Part shown: one piece after another, positions 16,202 through 17,238 of the stretch
Numbering within the stretch: position 1 is the stretch's first letter
Layout: every line of letters begins with the position of its first letter
Assembly: GCA_002730475.1 (NCBI GenBank)
Contig: PCAG01000011.1
Span: forward strand, 1-17,238
DNA: 17,238 nt
Direction of reading: 5' to 3'
DNA from: Spirochaetales bacterium
GTDB lineage: Bacteria; Desulfobacterota_D; UBA1144
Program-made: the position numbers and the translations under genes
Notes under the pieces: generated by a model
Told to the model about the DNA's origin: nothing
Databases searched by the model: none
The model's input: only the letters and a program-made list of their open reading frames with translations

Positions 16202-17238
16202 TCATTTTCTTTGTTTTCGTTTTTGTTGCCTTTTCTGCTTTTTTAGTTTTCTTCTTTTCACTTTTTCTTTTCCTGCAATTACCTTATCCAGATTCTTTTT
16301 AGGAGCATTATCATTCTTTGGCTCCTCACCGTCAGAATCTATTATAGAAGTATCATCTGAATAGTTTACTTTATCTGTCTGATTTTTCTCTCTTTCAAGC
16401 TCATCAATCTCCTCAGATGAAATAGGTTCCACTTCAAAGAATCTTTTTAGTGCTTCGAAATTAAATCTCTCTAACATCATTTGAAACATTTCAAATCCTT
16501 CTCTTTTGTATTCATCCAATGGTCTCTTTTGTCCATAAGCCCTAAGGCCAACACTTTCTCGAAGATAATCCATATTAAGCAAGTGGTCCTTCCATGCCAT
16601 ATCCAGAGTTGTGATTAAAATAAATTTGGATATCGGTTGATACAAAGTGGCGAGAGAGGATATTTTTTCTTCAATTTTATTTTGTATTTTTTCTTCAAGG
16701 ACATCTAAAGTATCGAAATCGCCTTCAAGATTAAAAGCAAGTTGATTTTTAATGAATTCTTTATCAATATCCGATAATGTTCTTGATTCCTGCACGTTGC
16801 TTCCCAGGCTTTCAAGTATTTTTCCCAGAATCTCATCCAGAATCTCAGAAGAAGCTTCCTCCTTTAAAAGTTTATTCCTAATACCGTAGACAACGTCTCT
16901 TTGTTGACTTTGAACATCATCATATTCAATTAAATGTTTTCTAATCTCATAGTTTCTAGTTTCCACCTTTTTTTGAGCACCTTCTAGAGAACCTGTAATC
17001 ATCTTGTGCTCTATCGGTTCACCTTCTTTCCAACCTAATTTTGTCATCATAGAAGCCATCTTTTCCGATCCGAAGAGTCTCATCAAGTCATCATCCATCG
17101 ATACAAAAAATTGACTGATGCCCGGATCACCCTGCCTTCCAGATCTACCCCGCAGCTGGTTGTCAATCCTTCTTGATTCATGTCGTTCACTACCTAGCAC
17201 CACAAGGCCACCAAGAGCCAGGATTTTTTCTTTCTCTG
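16202..17238 (-). CDS. secA: Preprotein translocase ATPase SecA, C-terminal part (cut by window edge)
   Basis: About 345 C-terminal residues of SecA, the motor that pushes preproteins through SecYEG, are present; the frame stays open to base 17238. Seen directly: the helicase motif HESRRIDNQLRGRSGRQGDPG, the AWKDHLLNMDYLRESVGLRAYGQ region of the helical scaffold, and DEYKREGFEMF. A GTG at 17203 lies inside conserved sequence and is not the start. The C-terminus is odd. After a polar, acidic linker it ends in 20 residues of which 14 are Lys or Arg (16205-16264), and it has no Cys-X-Cys...His-Cys zinc-binding motif for SecB and ribosome contact. No such motif is visible downstream. A small membrane-protein gene follows immediately. 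Confidence 0.97.
   Translation of the reverse strand, partial: EKEKILALGGLVVLGSERHESRRIDNQLRGRSGRQGDPGISQFFVSMDDDLMRLFGSEKMASMMTKLGWKEGEPIEHKMITGSLEGAQKKVETRNYEIRKHLIEYDDVQSQQRDVVYGIRNKLLKEEASSEILDEILGKILESLGSNVQESRTLSDIDKEFIKNQLAFNLEGDFDTLDVLEEKIQNKIEEKISSLATLYQPISKFILITTLDMAWKDHLLNMDYLRESVGLRAYGQKRPLDEYKREGFEMFQMMLERFNFEALKRFFEVEPISSEEIDELEREKNQTDKVNYSDDTSIIDSDGEEPKNDNAPKKNLDKVIAGKEKVKRRKLKKQKRQQKRKQRK

Noticed and set aside
17201..17203. GTG at 17203 as start of a separate 333-residue protein
   Set aside because: It is inside conserved SecA sequence (GGLVVLGSERHESRR) and the frame remains open to the window edge, so this is a partial secA.

Overview
The window is a gene-dense, visibly AT-rich stretch of a bacterial chromosome made up of housekeeping genes. 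I see no tRNA, rRNA, CRISPR array, insertion sequence, phage gene or defence system. Fifteen protein genes nearly fill it, and no intergenic gap reaches 100 bases. Very short gaps, overlapping stop codons and short or absent 5' leaders point to a streamlined genome of the kind common in free-living aquatic bacteria. The protein families (long-form ThiC, bacterial GltB, HspQ, FolD, ThiD) fit Pseudomonadota or a close neighbour. I cannot fix the class: TsaD, CarB and GltB carry motifs also typical of delta-type lineages.

Region 1 (1-6862, minus strand) is a tight six-gene run in the order thiC, carB, greA, lspA, ribE, aroK. The last gene is cut by the window edge. It mixes thiamine (HMP-P synthase), pyrimidine/arginine (carbamoyl phosphate), transcript-cleavage factor, lipoprotein signal peptidase, riboflavin and shikimate functions. 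thiC sits where carA is commonly found. A compact divergent promoter region (6863-6941) separates thiC from tsaD.

Region 2 (6942-13107) holds tsaD (plus), which collides tail to tail with the very large gltB (minus). gltB has a strong sigma70-type promoter of its own and no adjacent gltD. Upstream of gltB, on the same strand, is a short PrmA-like methyltransferase that lacks the usual N-terminal substrate domain.

Region 3 (13142-15977) is a cofactor block. thiD and folD (plus) form a pair, folK and hspQ (minus) form a pair, and a pterin-4a-carbinolamine dehydratase gene (plus) is divergent from folK. Thiamine (thiC, thiD) and folate/pterin (folD, folK, dehydratase) functions therefore recur across the window.

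Region 4 (15974-17238, minus) is the 3' part of secA, followed after six bases by a small gene for a membrane protein with an acidic tail. This SecA ends in a lysine/arginine-rich tail instead of the usual cysteine-rich zinc-binding motif. All three convergent gene pairs overlap at their stop codons, and no intrinsic terminator is visible. I found no convincing undescribed multi-gene system. The most interesting points are the SecA tail, the truncated PrmA-like enzyme, the gltB promoter architecture and the predicted leaderless divergent promoters.
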